Below, in pieces: positions 1-8,995 of a stretch of 64,000 bases of DNA. The stretch spans positions 1 to 64,000 of the forward strand of contig NZ_JAFCLG010000028.1 of the NCBI RefSeq assembly GCF_018129685.1, in the 5' to 3' direction. The number at the start of each line of letters is the position of its first letter. The first letter of the stretch is position 1. A program made the translations under genes and the position numbers. The stretch comes from Bradyrhizobium manausense. Its GTDB lineage: Bacteria > Pseudomonadota > Alphaproteobacteria > Rhizobiales > Xanthobacteraceae. Under the pieces are notes generated by a model that made no database searches, was not told the origin of the DNA, and saw only the letters and a list, made by a program, of their open reading frames with translations.

Positions 1-90
1 GCCCTCATTGCTGTCGCCAGGAAGCTGCTGACCATCCTCAACGCCATGCTGCGCGACCGAAAAATCTATAAGGTCGAACCATCAACATAA
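1..90 (+). CDS. C-terminal end of an IS110-family transposase (partial)
   Basis: The frame open from base 1 translates to 29 residues and stops at TAA 88-90. The peptide contains KLLTILNAMLRD, typical of the extreme C-terminus of IS110/IS1111-group transposases (Transposase_20 part). The rest lies left of the window, so whether the element is intact cannot be judged. No terminal inverted repeat is visible downstream, which fits IS110 elements because they usually lack one. Family assignment rests on a short tail. Confidence 0.6.
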   Translation, partial: ALIAVARKLLTILNAMLRDRKIYKVEPST

Positions 91-96
91 CAGTTG

Positions 97-129
97 CCGG
101 ATCTGCGCTTGCGCTTGTCCGGGACGACG
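97..129. repeat. Remnant of a dispersed intergenic repeat
   Basis: The stretch resembles the right end of the larger repeat at 24656-24797: both have GGATCTGCGC followed by GCTTGTCC and GGACGACG. It lies between the transposase tail and the dioxygenase gene. Only one arm is present, so it is a fragment or a decayed copy. Confidence 0.35.
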
Positions 130-211
130 AGTTGAGTTTTTGGCGCAGATTGCGCTTCCGACGCCAAGAGTTACGATGCCTCCCAATCAGCAACGATCGG
201 GAGACGCATCC

Positions 212-1108
212 ATGAGCTCACTCGCCGGCAAGCAGGGCCCGCGTTATCGCCACGCGGCTGAGGACGGCGCACCGTACGAGACCATCGCCGTCGAAAAGCT
301 CACGCCCATCATCGGCGCGGAAATCTCCGGCGTCGATATCGGCGAGCTGGTCGAAGGCGATGCCCGCTCTATCAGGCAGATGGACGAGATCCACCGTGCG
401 CTGGCCGAAAATCTCGTCATCTTCTTCCGCGACCAGACCATCACGCCGAAGCAGCATCTCGCCTTCGGCCGCAAGTTCGGCGAGCTGCATTTTCATCCGG
501 CCGCGCCGCACGAGGATGAAGATCCGGCGCTGATGAAGATCTATGCCGACAAGAATTCGCCGCGCGCCAACGGCGAGGGCTGGCACTCCGACGTCTCCTG
601 CGATCTCGAGCCGCCGATGGGCTCGATCCTCTACATCAAGCAATGCCCGCCGCGCGGCGGCGACACGCTGTTCGCCAACATGTATGCGGCCTATGAGGCG
701 CTGTCGGATCGCATGAAGGCCTATCTCGATGGGTTGACCGCATTGCACGATGGCGAGCCGATCTATCGCGGGCTCTACGCGAACTACGGCGTCGCCGATC
801 GCCCCTCCTATCCGAACGCCGAGCATCCGGTGGTGCGTACGCATCCGGTCACGGGCAAGAAGGCGCTCTACGTCAACCGCGGCTTCGTCCGGCACATCAA
901 CGGCATCCCGCGCGACGAAAGCGATGCGATGCTCGCCTATCTCTACCAGCACGCCGAGAACCCGCTGTTCCAGTGCCGCTTCCGCTGGACCGAGAATGCC
1001 ATCGCCTTCTGGGACAACCGCTGCACCCAGCACCGCGCGATGTGGGACTACTGGCCGCACACGCGCTCGGGCACGCGCGTGACGGTGAAGGGGGAACGGC
1101 CGGTGTGA
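212..1108 (+). CDS. TauD/TfdA-family Fe(II)/2-oxoglutarate dioxygenase
   Basis: A 298-residue cytoplasmic non-heme iron oxygenase of the TauD/TfdA family, which couples 2-oxoglutarate decarboxylation to hydroxylation of substrates such as taurine, alkyl sulfates or 2,4-D. The iron-binding triad is visible: His125 and Asp127 in WHSD, and His274 in TQHRAMWD. Arg289 in TRVTV is the expected 2-oxoglutarate carboxylate anchor. ATG 212 was chosen because GGGAG lies just upstream; an in-frame start at 140 would add 24 unconserved residues. The stop overlaps the GTG start of the amidase gene by four bases, suggesting co-transcription. No sulfonate transporter is nearby, so the substrate is unknown. 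Confidence 0.88.
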   Translation: MSSLAGKQGPRYRHAAEDGAPYETIAVEKLTPIIGAEISGVDIGELVEGDARSIRQMDEIHRALAENLVIFFRDQTITPKQHLAFGRKFGELHFHPAAPHEDEDPALMKIYADKNSPRANGEGWHSDVSCDLEPPMGSILYIKQCPPRGGDTLFANMYAAYEALSDRMKAYLDGLTALHDGEPIYRGLYANYGVADRPSYPNAEHPVVRTHPVTGKKALYVNRGFVRHINGIPRDESDAMLAYLYQHAENPLFQCRFRWTENAIAFWDNRCTQHRAMWDYWPHTRSGTRVTVKGERPV

Positions 1109-1914
1109 ACATATCGTGGCGCATCACCGCCGCTATCGCTGCTGCGCTTTTTCCGCTCCTGGTGTCGTCAGTCGACGATGGCCAGGCGGCCGTGGCTCGC
1201 AGGGCCGCGCGGGCCATCAAGCCGCCCGCGCCCGAGCCGTGCGATCCGCGCAGGTTCAAGATCATCCTCGATGTCGGCCACACCTCCGAATCGCAAGGCG
1301 CGACCAGCGCGCGCAATGACGTGGAATTCGGCTTCAACCTGCAGCTGGCGAAGCTGATTGGCGAGAGATTGAAGGCGGCGGGCTTTGCCGCGACCCGCGT
1401 GCTGGTGACCGACGGCAAGGCGCGGGCAAGCCTGCTCAAGCGCGTCGGGACCGCAAATGACGCACATGCCGATTTCTTTCTTTCGATCCACCACGATTCC
1501 GTCCCGGACAAGATGCTGGAGACGTGGGAATTCGATGGTGCCAAGAGCTATTTCAGCGATCGATTCAGCGGCCATTCGCTGTTCGTGTCCGAGCGCAATC
1601 CGCGCTTCGCCGCCAGTCTCGCCTTCGCCAAGCTGCTGGGCCGGGAGCTGAAGGAGAAAGGCCTGCAATACGCCGGCCAATACGCATTGCCGGTGATGGG
1701 CCGTTATCGCCACGAATTGCTGGACAAGGATGTCGGCGTCTACCGCTATGACGGGCTCGTGGTGCTGTCGCAGACCCGAAGCGCCGCAGTGCTGCTGGAG
1801 GCCGGTTCCATCATCAATCGCGACGAGGAGATGGCGATGAACTCGCCGGAGCGGCGCGAGCTGATCGCGACGGCCGTGGTGACGGCGATGCGGAGCTATT
1901 GCGAGAGGCGGTAG
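1105..1914 (+). CDS. Secreted N-acetylmuramoyl-L-alanine amidase (Amidase_3)
   Basis: A 269-residue exported zinc amidase predicted to cleave the amide bond between MurNAc and the stem peptide in periplasmic peptidoglycan. It starts with GTG inside the stop of the preceding gene (GTGA overlap), followed by a hydrophobic signal segment of about 20 residues. The Amidase_3 zinc and catalytic motifs appear in order: DVGHT (His), the Glu in NDVEFGF, SIHHDS (His) and the catalytic Glu in LLEAGSI. It has no AMIN or SPOR domain, so it is a minimal version of the family. Coupling to a TauD-type enzyme has no obvious functional logic. Confidence 0.88.
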   Translation: MNISWRITAAIAAALFPLLVSSVDDGQAAVARRAARAIKPPAPEPCDPRRFKIILDVGHTSESQGATSARNDVEFGFNLQLAKLIGERLKAAGFAATRVLVTDGKARASLLKRVGTANDAHADFFLSIHHDSVPDKMLETWEFDGAKSYFSDRFSGHSLFVSERNPRFAASLAFAKLLGRELKEKGLQYAGQYALPVMGRYRHELLDKDVGVYRYDGLVVLSQTRSAAVLLEAGSIINRDEEMAMNSPERRELIATAVVTAMRSYCERR

Positions 1915-1941
1915 TTTCCTTCACTCGCAATGACGAAAAGG

Positions 1942-3552
1942 CTACAGCGGCGTTCCCCGATACTCCCGGTTGGCCAGGCTCGCCTCTTCCAAATCCAGAT
2001 CGCGTTCGATCCGCCGCCGCGTCTCGTCGGTGATCTGGCCGTCGCGCAGCAGGCCATGGATGAATTTACGCTCTGCGGCGATCAGCTCGCGGGTCAGCGC
2101 GGTGCCGGCGGCGGAGACGTCGTGGTGGGCTGGATCGAGCGAGTCCGGAAGCTGGTTGACGCGGATCTCGTGGCGGGCGCGGAGCAGCCGCATCACCTCG
2201 TCCGAGACTTCTTTCTCTTCGCTGAACGCATCCAGCGATTTCAGCGCGGCGTCGAGCGCCTGGCGCCGTGCGGCGATCTCGGCCTCGTGTTCGGCGACAT
2301 GCTCGCTGCGGCCGGCTTCCGCGATGCCGAGCCAGCGCACCACCGGCGGCAGCGTCAGGCCGACGCCGATCAGCGTGATGAAGATGACGCCGAAGGCGAC
2401 GAACAGGATCAGGTCGCGATACGGGAAGGCATCGCCATCGGGCAGCGTGAACGGCAGCGCCAGCGCGGCCGCCAGCGACACTGCACCGCGCACGCCGGTG
2501 AAGGCGAGCGCGAACGGCCATTGCCAGGGCGGCGACGGATCGCGCATGCGGAGCGACTTGCTGAGCATCCGCGGCAGATAGGTCGCCGGATAGAGCCAGG
2601 CGAATCGCGCCAGAACGATGACGACCATGACCACGGCGGTCGCGAGCATGATGTCGTCGAGCGGGAACGCCTTCGACTTCTCATAGAGCGCGCGCATCTG
2701 GAAGCCGGTGAGCAGGAACAGCAGGCCCTCGATCAGATAGATGATGAGGTCCCAGAAGAATATGCCCTGCAGGCGCGTTGCCGCCGAGATCCAGAGTGGC
2801 CCGTTCCAGCTGACATAAAGGCCGCAGGCGACGGTGGCGATCACGCCGGAGCCGCCGACATGTTCGGGCAGCCAGTAGGACACGTAGGGCGTGATCAGCG
2901 ATAGCGTCAGCTCGACGCGCGGCTCGCAGGACCATTTGCGGAAGCGGAGCGAGAGCCAGCCGACGCCGATGCCGAAGGCGATCTCGCCGGCGACGATGAG
3001 GGCAAATTCGCCTGTCGCCAGCGGCATCGAGAAATGCCCGACCATGATCGCGGCCAGCGCGAAGCGGTAGAGGATCAGCGCGGTGGCGTCGTTGGCGAGC
3101 CCCTCGCCCTCGAGAATGACCAGCAGCCGGCGCGGCATGTTGAGCCGCCGTGCGATCGCGAGCGGCGCCACCACGTCGGGCGGCGCGACGATGGCCCCCA
3201 GCAGGAAGCCGACGCTCCAGGGCAGGCCGATCACATAATGCGTGGCCGCCGCGACCGTCGCCGCGGTGAAGATCACGGCGCCGACCGCAAGCAGCACGAT
3301 GGGGCGCAGATTGTTCCGGAACTCGCGCCAGCTCATGGCGACGCTCGCCGAGTAGATCAGCGGCGGCAGCACCATCAGCAGCACCAGTTCCGGCGGCAGC
3401 TCCACCGGCGGCATGCCCGGCACGAAAGCGAGGCCGACACCGGAGAGCATCAGCAGAATGGCAGGCGCCATGTTGAAGCGCCGTGCGACCAGCGCGGTGC
3501 CGGCCAGCACCGCGAGCAGGATGAGAAAGGCCTGAAATTTCGCTGCGATCAT
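1942..3552 (-). CDS. CPA1-family Na+(K+)/H+ antiporter
   Basis: A 536-residue inner-membrane protein with about 12 hydrophobic segments over residues 1-410 and a hydrophilic, charged C-terminal tail of about 120 residues. The core resembles monovalent cation:proton antiporter-1 proteins (NhaP/YjcE type): APPDVVAPLAI stands where the ion-binding Asp-containing motif sits, and GEGLANDATALILYR is the second family motif. The usual TDPVA form is replaced by PPDVV, with the Asp retained. Predicted role is pH and sodium/potassium homeostasis. It is convergent with the amidase gene and stands alone. Confidence 0.88.
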   Translation of the reverse strand: MIAAKFQAFLILLAVLAGTALVARRFNMAPAILLMLSGVGLAFVPGMPPVELPPELVLLMVLPPLIYSASVAMSWREFRNNLRPIVLLAVGAVIFTAATVAAATHYVIGLPWSVGFLLGAIVAPPDVVAPLAIARRLNMPRRLLVILEGEGLANDATALILYRFALAAIMVGHFSMPLATGEFALIVAGEIAFGIGVGWLSLRFRKWSCEPRVELTLSLITPYVSYWLPEHVGGSGVIATVACGLYVSWNGPLWISAATRLQGIFFWDLIIYLIEGLLFLLTGFQMRALYEKSKAFPLDDIMLATAVVMVVIVLARFAWLYPATYLPRMLSKSLRMRDPSPPWQWPFALAFTGVRGAVSLAAALALPFTLPDGDAFPYRDLILFVAFGVIFITLIGVGLTLPPVVRWLGIAEAGRSEHVAEHEAEIAARRQALDAALKSLDAFSEEKEVSDEVMRLLRARHEIRVNQLPDSLDPAHHDVSAAGTALTRELIAAERKFIHGLLRDGQITDETRRRIERDLDLEEASLANREYRGTPL

Positions 3553-3600
3553 GACCTCTGTCTTGGCCCGGAAGCGGCCAACAGGTCAATGCAGGGCGGC

Positions 3601-4458
3601 TTACACCAGCCGTTCAGCCACCATCCGCCCGACACGCGCGAACACGGCCTCGAGCTGCGCAGGATTCGGCGTGCCGCCCTGGGTGTAAGTGGCGATCAGG
3701 ATCGGCGCATCGGGTTGGGGCCAGGCAACGGCGATATCGCCCGATGCGTCCTTGCCGTTGTTGCCGGTCTTGTCGCCGATCGTCCAGCTTGCCGGCAGAC
3801 CGCCGCGCAGCCGGTTCGCGCCGGTCTTGCAGCCCACCATCCATTCGGTGAGCTGGGCCCTTGAAGCGGGCGACAGCGCCTCGCCGATCACCAACCGCTT
3901 GAGATTGCCGGCCATCGCAGCCGGCGTCGTGGTGTCGTGGGGATCGCCGGGGGGCGAGCGGTTGAGCTCGGGCTCGATATGGTCGAGCCGCGAGGTCGTG
4001 TCGCCAAGCGAGCGCCAGAACGCCGTCAGCGCGGCGGGCCCGCCGATCCGTGCCAGCAAGAGATTGGCGCAGGTGTTGTCGCTGAGCTCGACGCTCGCCT
4101 TGCATATGTCGGCAACGGACATCGTGCCGGCGGAGAGATTCTGTTTGGCGACCGGCGCGTAGTCCAACAGATCGTCCTTGCCGTAAGGAATCATGGCGGA
4201 CAGCTTCTCTTCGCCGCGATCGACCCGCGCCAGCACACAGGCCGCGAGCGAAGCCTTGAAGGTCGAGCACATCACGAAGCGCTCGTCCGCCCGCCAGGCG
4301 AGTTTTGCGCCGGTGGCGAGGTTCTCCGCATAGACCCCGATCTTTCCACCGCTTTCGCGCTCGTAGGAATCCAGCTCGGGCGGCGCGTCCGCGGCGAGGG
4401 CGGGAGAGGCGGCGATCCAGCAGAGCGAGGCGAGCAGGGAACGACGGTCGAGCAGCAT
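3601..4458 (-). CDS. bla: Class A beta-lactamase
   Basis: A 285-residue periplasmic serine beta-lactamase. All class A elements are present: Ser65-Thr-Phe-Lys68 (Ambler S70xxK), Ser126-Asp-Asn128 (SDN loop), Glu162 and Asn166 in EPELN (omega loop, Ambler E166), and Lys230-Thr-Gly232. The N-terminus has DRRSLLASL followed by a hydrophobic stretch ending ALA, a Tat-like signal. ATG 4458 is preferred because the longer frame (to 4620) translates an intergenic palindromic repeat. No AmpR-type regulator is adjacent. The protein is complete; the hydrolysis spectrum cannot be read from sequence. Confidence 0.93.
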   Translation of the reverse strand: MLLDRRSLLASLCWIAASPALAADAPPELDSYERESGGKIGVYAENLATGAKLAWRADERFVMCSTFKASLAACVLARVDRGEEKLSAMIPYGKDDLLDYAPVAKQNLSAGTMSVADICKASVELSDNTCANLLLARIGGPAALTAFWRSLGDTTSRLDHIEPELNRSPPGDPHDTTTPAAMAGNLKRLVIGEALSPASRAQLTEWMVGCKTGANRLRGGLPASWTIGDKTGNNGKDASGDIAVAWPQPDAPILIATYTQGGTPNPAQLEAVFARVGRMVAERLV

Positions 4459-4511
4459 GGTGGACCTTTGGGAGGTGGGAGAGAGCAAAGCGACGAACGC
4501 GCCACACGCGC

Positions 4512-4597
4512 CGTCATTGCGAGCGAAGCGAAGCAATCCAGAATCCTCGGCTGTGGGATTCTGGATTGCTTCGTCGCAAGAGCTCCTCGCAATGACG
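4512..4597. repeat. Palindromic intergenic repeat (CGTCATTGCGAG type)
   Basis: A long inverted repeat: CGTCATTGCGAG at the left pairs with CTCGCAATGACG at the right, and inside it AGCAATCCAGAATCC pairs with GGATTCTGGATTGCT. It can form a long hairpin. The sequence is typical of dispersed Bradyrhizobium intergenic repeats and lies just upstream of the beta-lactamase start. Confidence 0.8.
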
Positions 4598-4675
4598 TGT
4601 GGCGAGAGTTGGGCTCGCAATGACGGAGAATGGAGAGAGAGTGTGCCCGATTTCGGGCAGGCAAGACGCGCCCCC

Positions 4676-5050
4676 TCACTCCTTCAGGTCGTAGCGATAC
4701 GATTTCGATACGATCTGCCAGCCGTCGGCGAGCTTCATCGCCACCAGATAGTCCGTGAAAAAACGCGGCGGCAGCTGGCATCTGACCTTGATGAAGGCGG
4801 TCTTGTCGTCCGAGCGGTCGATGGTGACGATGAAATCCTCTCGCGGCTTGCCCTCGGCCTTGGCGGAGGGACGCTTGCGTACCCAGGCGAGCCAGTCCGG
4901 CACGGTCAGGATCTTCAGCTCGCCCTTTTCAACCCAACGCAGGTCGGCGGACGGATGGAACGCCTCGGCCAGCTTGTCGGCGTCGCCCTCGTAAAGTCCG
5001 TCGAAATAGGTTTGCACGACCGCTTCAACGCTCGACCGGTTCTGGCTCAT
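4676..5050 (-). CDS. NTF2-like (lumazine-binding/SnoaL-type) protein
   Basis: A 124-residue soluble protein with the cone-fold pattern of the NTF2-like superfamily: N-terminal VVQTYFDGLYEGDADKLAEAFHP, then alternating strands, ending in DGWQIVSKSYRYD. This resembles the putative lumazine-binding family often found as stand-alone proteins of unknown role. The start at 5050 is supported by AAGGGG seven bases upstream; a TTG further out is less likely. No signal peptide or partner gene is evident. Binding of a small hydrophobic ligand, or a hydrolase/isomerase role, is possible but unproven. Confidence 0.75.
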   Translation of the reverse strand: MSQNRSSVEAVVQTYFDGLYEGDADKLAEAFHPSADLRWVEKGELKILTVPDWLAWVRKRPSAKAEGKPREDFIVTIDRSDDKTAFIKVRCQLPPRFFTDYLVAMKLADGWQIVSKSYRYDLKE

Positions 5051-5444
5051 GAGGCATCCCCTTGAATGATGGCTGGGCGCGAACTTAGTCGCGCCCCTCA
5101 AATTGCGCTACGGGTGTTCCCAGCCCTTTGCGCGAGCCGTGGGAACCTTGGTCGATGCCGCTGCGGTCGCCCCCGTTTTCGTCCGCTTGGCGGCGCCGAT
5201 GCACGACATCCCGGACAATCTGCCGCAGTACCGGGGGCATGTCGGGGATGCCCAGGGAGGAAAATCGGCCCGCGCGCATTTGGCGCCGAACCTGTAACGC
5301 GCTGCCGCGACTAACAAAAGGGGCTCCCTGGCCTCGTCACTAGTGCTGCTTTGGTGACCTCGATCACAGGTGCGGGCGGCGGATCTTGCTAAGGCTGCCC
5401 TTCAGGGTGTGAACTGCCCCCCCAAGCTTTTTGGAAGTCGTGCC
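5051..5444. other. Intergenic region, no convincing gene
   Basis: This 394-base stretch separates the divergent NTF2-like and caspase-like genes. Several short open frames exist on both strands (for example 5103-5297 and 5108-5317), but none has a good ribosome binding site or recognisable protein. The right part should hold the promoter of the caspase-like gene; I could not pick a confident -35/-10 pair. Confidence 0.5.
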
Positions 5445-7220
5445 ATGCGCATTTTCTTCAGACTTTGCCCGTTGCTCCTCGCTGTTGTGCTGCTGTTCGG
5501 CGCCGAGCCCGCCTTCGCCGGAAAGCGTGTCGCCTTGGTGCTTGCCAACTCGGCCTATCAGAACGCGCCTTCACTCGCCAATCCCGTCAATGACGGTGCT
5601 GTGATGGCAAAGACGCTGAAGGACGCCGGGTTCGACGTCGTCGATTCCCGCCACGATCTGACCGCGCTCGAGACGCGGCGCGTGCTGCGCGACTTCGCCG
5701 ATGCGACCCGCGATGCCGACATCGCCCTGGTCTACTATGCCGGCCACGGCATCGAAGTCGACGGCTCCAACTATCTGATCCCTGTCGATGCCAAGCTCGA
5801 GCGCGACACCGACGTCTATGACGAGGCGCTCTCGCTCGATCGCGTTCTGGTCGCGGTCGAGCCGGCGAAGCAGCTTCGCCTGGTGATCCTCGATGCCTGC
5901 CGCGACAATCCGTTTGGCAGGACCATGAAGCGCACCTTGGCCTCGCGCGGCATCGGCCGAGGCCTGGCCCAGATCGAGCCGGCCAGCACCAACACGTTGA
6001 TCGCCTATTCGGCCAAGGCCGGCTTCACGGCGCAGGACGGCGACGGCGCCAACAGCCCGTTCACGATCGCACTGTCGAAGCATCTGACGACGCCGGGCCT
6101 CGACGTCCGCCGTGCCTTCGGCTTCGTGCGTGACGACGTGCTCCGGGCGACCGGCAACAAGCAGGAGCCGTTCGTCTACGGCTCGCTCGGCGGCGAAGAC
6201 GTGCCGCTGGTGCCGGTCAAGGCCGCGCCCGTGACCGCGGCTGCACCCGCGAGGGATCCGCAGACCGATATGCGCCGCGACTACGAGCTCGCGCTTCAGG
6301 TCGGCAACAAGCCGGCGTGGGAAGCCTTCCTGGCCCAGCATCCGGACGGCTTCTATGCGAGCCTTGCCAAGCTCCAGCTCGACAAGATCCAGGCCGAACA
6401 GGCTCATGCCGCCGCGACCGAGAAGGCGAAGCAGGCCGAGGCCGAGCGGGACCGTCTCGCCGCGGCTGGCGCGCAGAAGGACGCGCAGGCCAGGGCCGCG
6501 GCCGATGCGCAGGCCGCCGAACAGGCCCAGCTTGCTGCGCAGAAGGCCAAGGAGCAGGCGCAACAGCAGGCGGCCGCTGCCGAGCAGCAGCGCACCAGTC
6601 TTGCCGCCGCGCCCGCCAGTACCGCGAGTCCTGCGGGTACGAACGTCGCCGCGCTGACACCAACGAGCACGCCGGCCGATCTCAGCCGCTCGGTGCAGAC
6701 CGAGCTCGGCCGCGTCGGTTGTTTCTCCGGCCAGGCCGACGGCGTCTGGAACGCGTCCGCGCAGCGGTCGCTGTCGCAGTTCAATCGCTATGCCGGCACC
6801 AAGCTCGACGTGAAAGTGGCGAGCACCGATGCGCTGGACACGGTCAAGTCAAAGCAGTCGCGCGTCTGCCCGCTGGTCTGCGATCACGGCTTCAAGGCCG
6901 ATGGCGATGTCTGCACCAAGATTGTCTGCGACGACGGCTATGCGCTGAACGACGACAATCAGTGCGAGAAGCAGCGTGCTGCCAAGCCGGCCAAGCCTTC
7001 AACTGACAAGCCCGCAACCGCCACTCGCGACGACAGTCCCGCCCGGCCGCGTCGTCAGTCGGGCGGCGCTGCTACCGCCGGCGCGGGGCGCGCCTCGGGC
7101 GGAAGCGGTCAGATCTTTTGCAACGATCTGCTCTGCCGTCCCGTCAGGCCCGGCTGCCACCTCGCCTATCGCGGCGGTGGCGGCCCGCACAATGATGCCA
7201 ATTACGAAGTCTGCAACTAG
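5445..7220 (+). CDS. Secreted caspase-family (C14) protein with Cys-rich C-terminus
   Basis: A 591-residue protein. A signal peptide covers residues 1-25 (…EPAFAG). The caspase/metacaspase-like domain spans about 27-250, with catalytic His101 in YYAGHG and Cys152 in LDACRDNPF. It is followed by a short repeat-like region (DYELALQVGNKPAWEAFL), an Ala/Gln/Lys-rich coiled coil at about 325-395, a peptidoglycan-binding-like segment near 435-480 (QTELGRVGCFSGQADGVW), and Cys-rich segments that look disulfide-bonded and end at residue 591. Export and the wall-binding-like part suggest a periplasmic protease or scaffold. ATG 5445 has GGAAG upstream. The substrate and any role in regulated death are unknown. 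Confidence 0.85.
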   Translation: MRIFFRLCPLLLAVVLLFGAEPAFAGKRVALVLANSAYQNAPSLANPVNDGAVMAKTLKDAGFDVVDSRHDLTALETRRVLRDFADATRDADIALVYYAGHGIEVDGSNYLIPVDAKLERDTDVYDEALSLDRVLVAVEPAKQLRLVILDACRDNPFGRTMKRTLASRGIGRGLAQIEPASTNTLIAYSAKAGFTAQDGDGANSPFTIALSKHLTTPGLDVRRAFGFVRDDVLRATGNKQEPFVYGSLGGEDVPLVPVKAAPVTAAAPARDPQTDMRRDYELALQVGNKPAWEAFLAQHPDGFYASLAKLQLDKIQAEQAHAAATEKAKQAEAERDRLAAAGAQKDAQARAAADAQAAEQAQLAAQKAKEQAQQQAAAAEQQRTSLAAAPASTASPAGTNVAALTPTSTPADLSRSVQTELGRVGCFSGQADGVWNASAQRSLSQFNRYAGTKLDVKVASTDALDTVKSKQSRVCPLVCDHGFKADGDVCTKIVCDDGYALNDDNQCEKQRAAKPAKPSTDKPATATRDDSPARPRRQSGGAATAGAGRASGGSGQIFCNDLLCRPVRPGCHLAYRGGGGPHNDANYEVCN

Positions 7221-7413
7221 AGTAGAGCGTTTTCTTGGAAACGTCAGCCTATCGATGCAATGCTGAAGTCTCCCGCGTTCAGCGTGATAGGCAGCTTTTG
7301 ACCTGAGCGGTTATCTCGGTGCTACCTTGGCGCGTTAGTACCTTGTAGAGCACGCGATAGCCTCGGGAGATGATTTTGAAGCTTTTCATTTATACTTCTG
7401 CAAATGTGCAAGA

Positions 7414-8328
7414 ATGATTTCGAGCAACGGAAGCCCCGCCTGGACGGCAGCGGTAATTGATTTTCTGTCTCGAAACCTCCTTGGCAGTCGCGAAGCAGGG
7501 GGATGGCAGCACCTTTTCGAGACAGCTCATCAAATCGGTTGCGAGGCTTTGGTCGCGCTGGGCCAAGCCGATGAAACCGAAGTGGGCGCAACACCCCGTG
7601 CGGACGCTCGACTACCGGACGAGTTGCCCCGTTGGGACGATCTGTGCGTTTCGGTACTCAGGTTGGCGGGGCAGAATAGCTTGATAACTTATTACCCCCC
7701 TGATCGCGGCGTGCCTTCGTCGGAGAGTGACCGGAACTCTCATGAGAGAAAATCGCGACCACTGCCGAACATCAGCTCTGCACACGGTCTTGGTCCTGCC
7801 CATGCAACGCCTGAGGTTTTCTCGGTCCTTGAGGCGCTAGGACTGCTTTCTGAAGGGCAATGGAGCCAGGTTGCCGAGACAGTGCTTTGGCGAGAACAGC
7901 CAATGGAATGGCGGCTGGATATTAGGTCCGACCCGCGTTTTGCGTATGCAGCCGAACAAGCTCTGGCTACAATACCGACCGATGTCGGCTCCGAAATGGA
8001 CAAACTCATCGTCATCACGGATGAAGATGTGAAGACGATGATGACGCAGATGAACGAATGGGAAGAGGAGCAGCGCGCCAAGTTCGGGCCGAAAGTACAG
8101 ACGTTACCGAGAACATCCGAAACGACTCGAAAGTCATTGGAGTTCAACTGTCGCTGCGACCTTGACTGGCTGTTCTTCCGCCGATGGCGTCTAGCTGACG
8201 GATGGCTCCTACCGAAAGATGCGAGCAAGGCACTGGGAATCTTTCACGACCCTCTCGCCATTTCTATGCGACGTGCAGTTACAAAACGGCGTTATCCTGA
8301 AGTGAAGTTTTTGGCTGATTTACCTTAG
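7414..8328 (+). CDS. Hypothetical protein in an AT-richer island
   Basis: A 304-residue protein I do not recognise. It has no signal peptide or membrane segment. The sequence is acidic in the middle (VITDEDVKTMMTQMNEWEEEQ) and has Cys-x-Cys with several Trp near residue 245-255 (FNCRCDLDWLFFRRW). Base composition is visibly AT-richer than flanking genes, with more A/T-ending codons, which suggests horizontal acquisition. The ATG at 7414 has only a weak upstream GCAAGA. It could be a cargo gene whose partner lies elsewhere or was lost. Confidence 0.55.
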   Translation: MISSNGSPAWTAAVIDFLSRNLLGSREAGGWQHLFETAHQIGCEALVALGQADETEVGATPRADARLPDELPRWDDLCVSVLRLAGQNSLITYYPPDRGVPSSESDRNSHERKSRPLPNISSAHGLGPAHATPEVFSVLEALGLLSEGQWSQVAETVLWREQPMEWRLDIRSDPRFAYAAEQALATIPTDVGSEMDKLIVITDEDVKTMMTQMNEWEEEQRAKFGPKVQTLPRTSETTRKSLEFNCRCDLDWLFFRRWRLADGWLLPKDASKALGIFHDPLAISMRRAVTKRRYPEVKFLADLP

Positions 8329-8497
8329 CCGGCGCAAAGCCGTTGAACGACTTCCGAGAGATGAGCCGACCAAGCAGAAGCAGCCCGCCGAGGGCAGCTT
8401 GTGACCAACCTCGAACCAGCGATTGGCAAAAGGGGGAACTGTCATACTTTGTCACTATGAATGTGTAAGTCGCAAAGCTCAGGGCGACTGAATTCTC

Positions 8498-8995
8498 ATG
8501 CAACGTCTTTCACATTCGATTTCAAAAGTCCGGCTCGCTGCGATTTCTCTTACGGCTGCTGCGGGGCTACTCGTCACGGCCTATTTGGCCGGACTGGAGT
8601 GGAGATTAGGCTCAATGTGCCCCGAGTTTCGTAGCGTCGATTCATACGCGGCACAAAATCTCTGGTATATCTGCCCGTGGATTGTCATGCTGATTTGTCA
8701 ATGCGCTATGATGCGCTGGACGAAGTCTGGAATAGCGTTCTATGCTTCGTTTGTTTTGTCCCTAATAGTCGTCTTAATAGAGATTGATGAGTTGGCTATT
8801 AGCGGGGTTCAAGGCGTAGGGCTCTGGATGCCGGATTGGGCATTTTGCGATCGGTGGATTGGGTTCGATTTAACTTTGTCTTTAGCGCTGCTTACAGGAT
8901 ACATCACTGCGCCCTTCGCGGGAGTGCTTGGGTTGGCCACGGTGATTGGACTTTCTTGGAGTTGGTTTGAGTCCAGTCGTCTGCACAGCGAGTGA
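8498..8995 (+). CDS. Hypothetical four-helix membrane protein
   Basis: A 165-residue inner-membrane protein with four hydrophobic segments at roughly 12-32, 57-77, 80-100 and 125-155. Cysteines occur in the loops (GSMCPEFR, YICPW, AFCDRW). I do not recognise a family. It lies in the same AT-richer island as the preceding gene, 169 bases downstream on the same strand, so they may have been acquired together. The start ATG at 8498 lacks a strong ribosome binding site. Confidence 0.5.
   Translation: MQRLSHSISKVRLAAISLTAAAGLLVTAYLAGLEWRLGSMCPEFRSVDSYAAQNLWYICPWIVMLICQCAMMRWTKSGIAFYASFVLSLIVVLIEIDELAISGVQGVGLWMPDWAFCDRWIGFDLTLSLALLTGYITAPFAGVLGLATVIGLSWSWFESSRLHSE

Noticed and set aside
1930..2904. 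Long plus-strand open frame opposite the cation/proton antiporter gene
   Set aside because: It is the antisense shadow of a clear membrane-transporter gene; the product is Arg/Asp/Gln-rich with no recognisable domain.
5103..5297. Short open frames between the NTF2-like and caspase-like genes
   Set aside because: Several overlapping frames on both strands, none with a good ribosome binding site or recognisable product.
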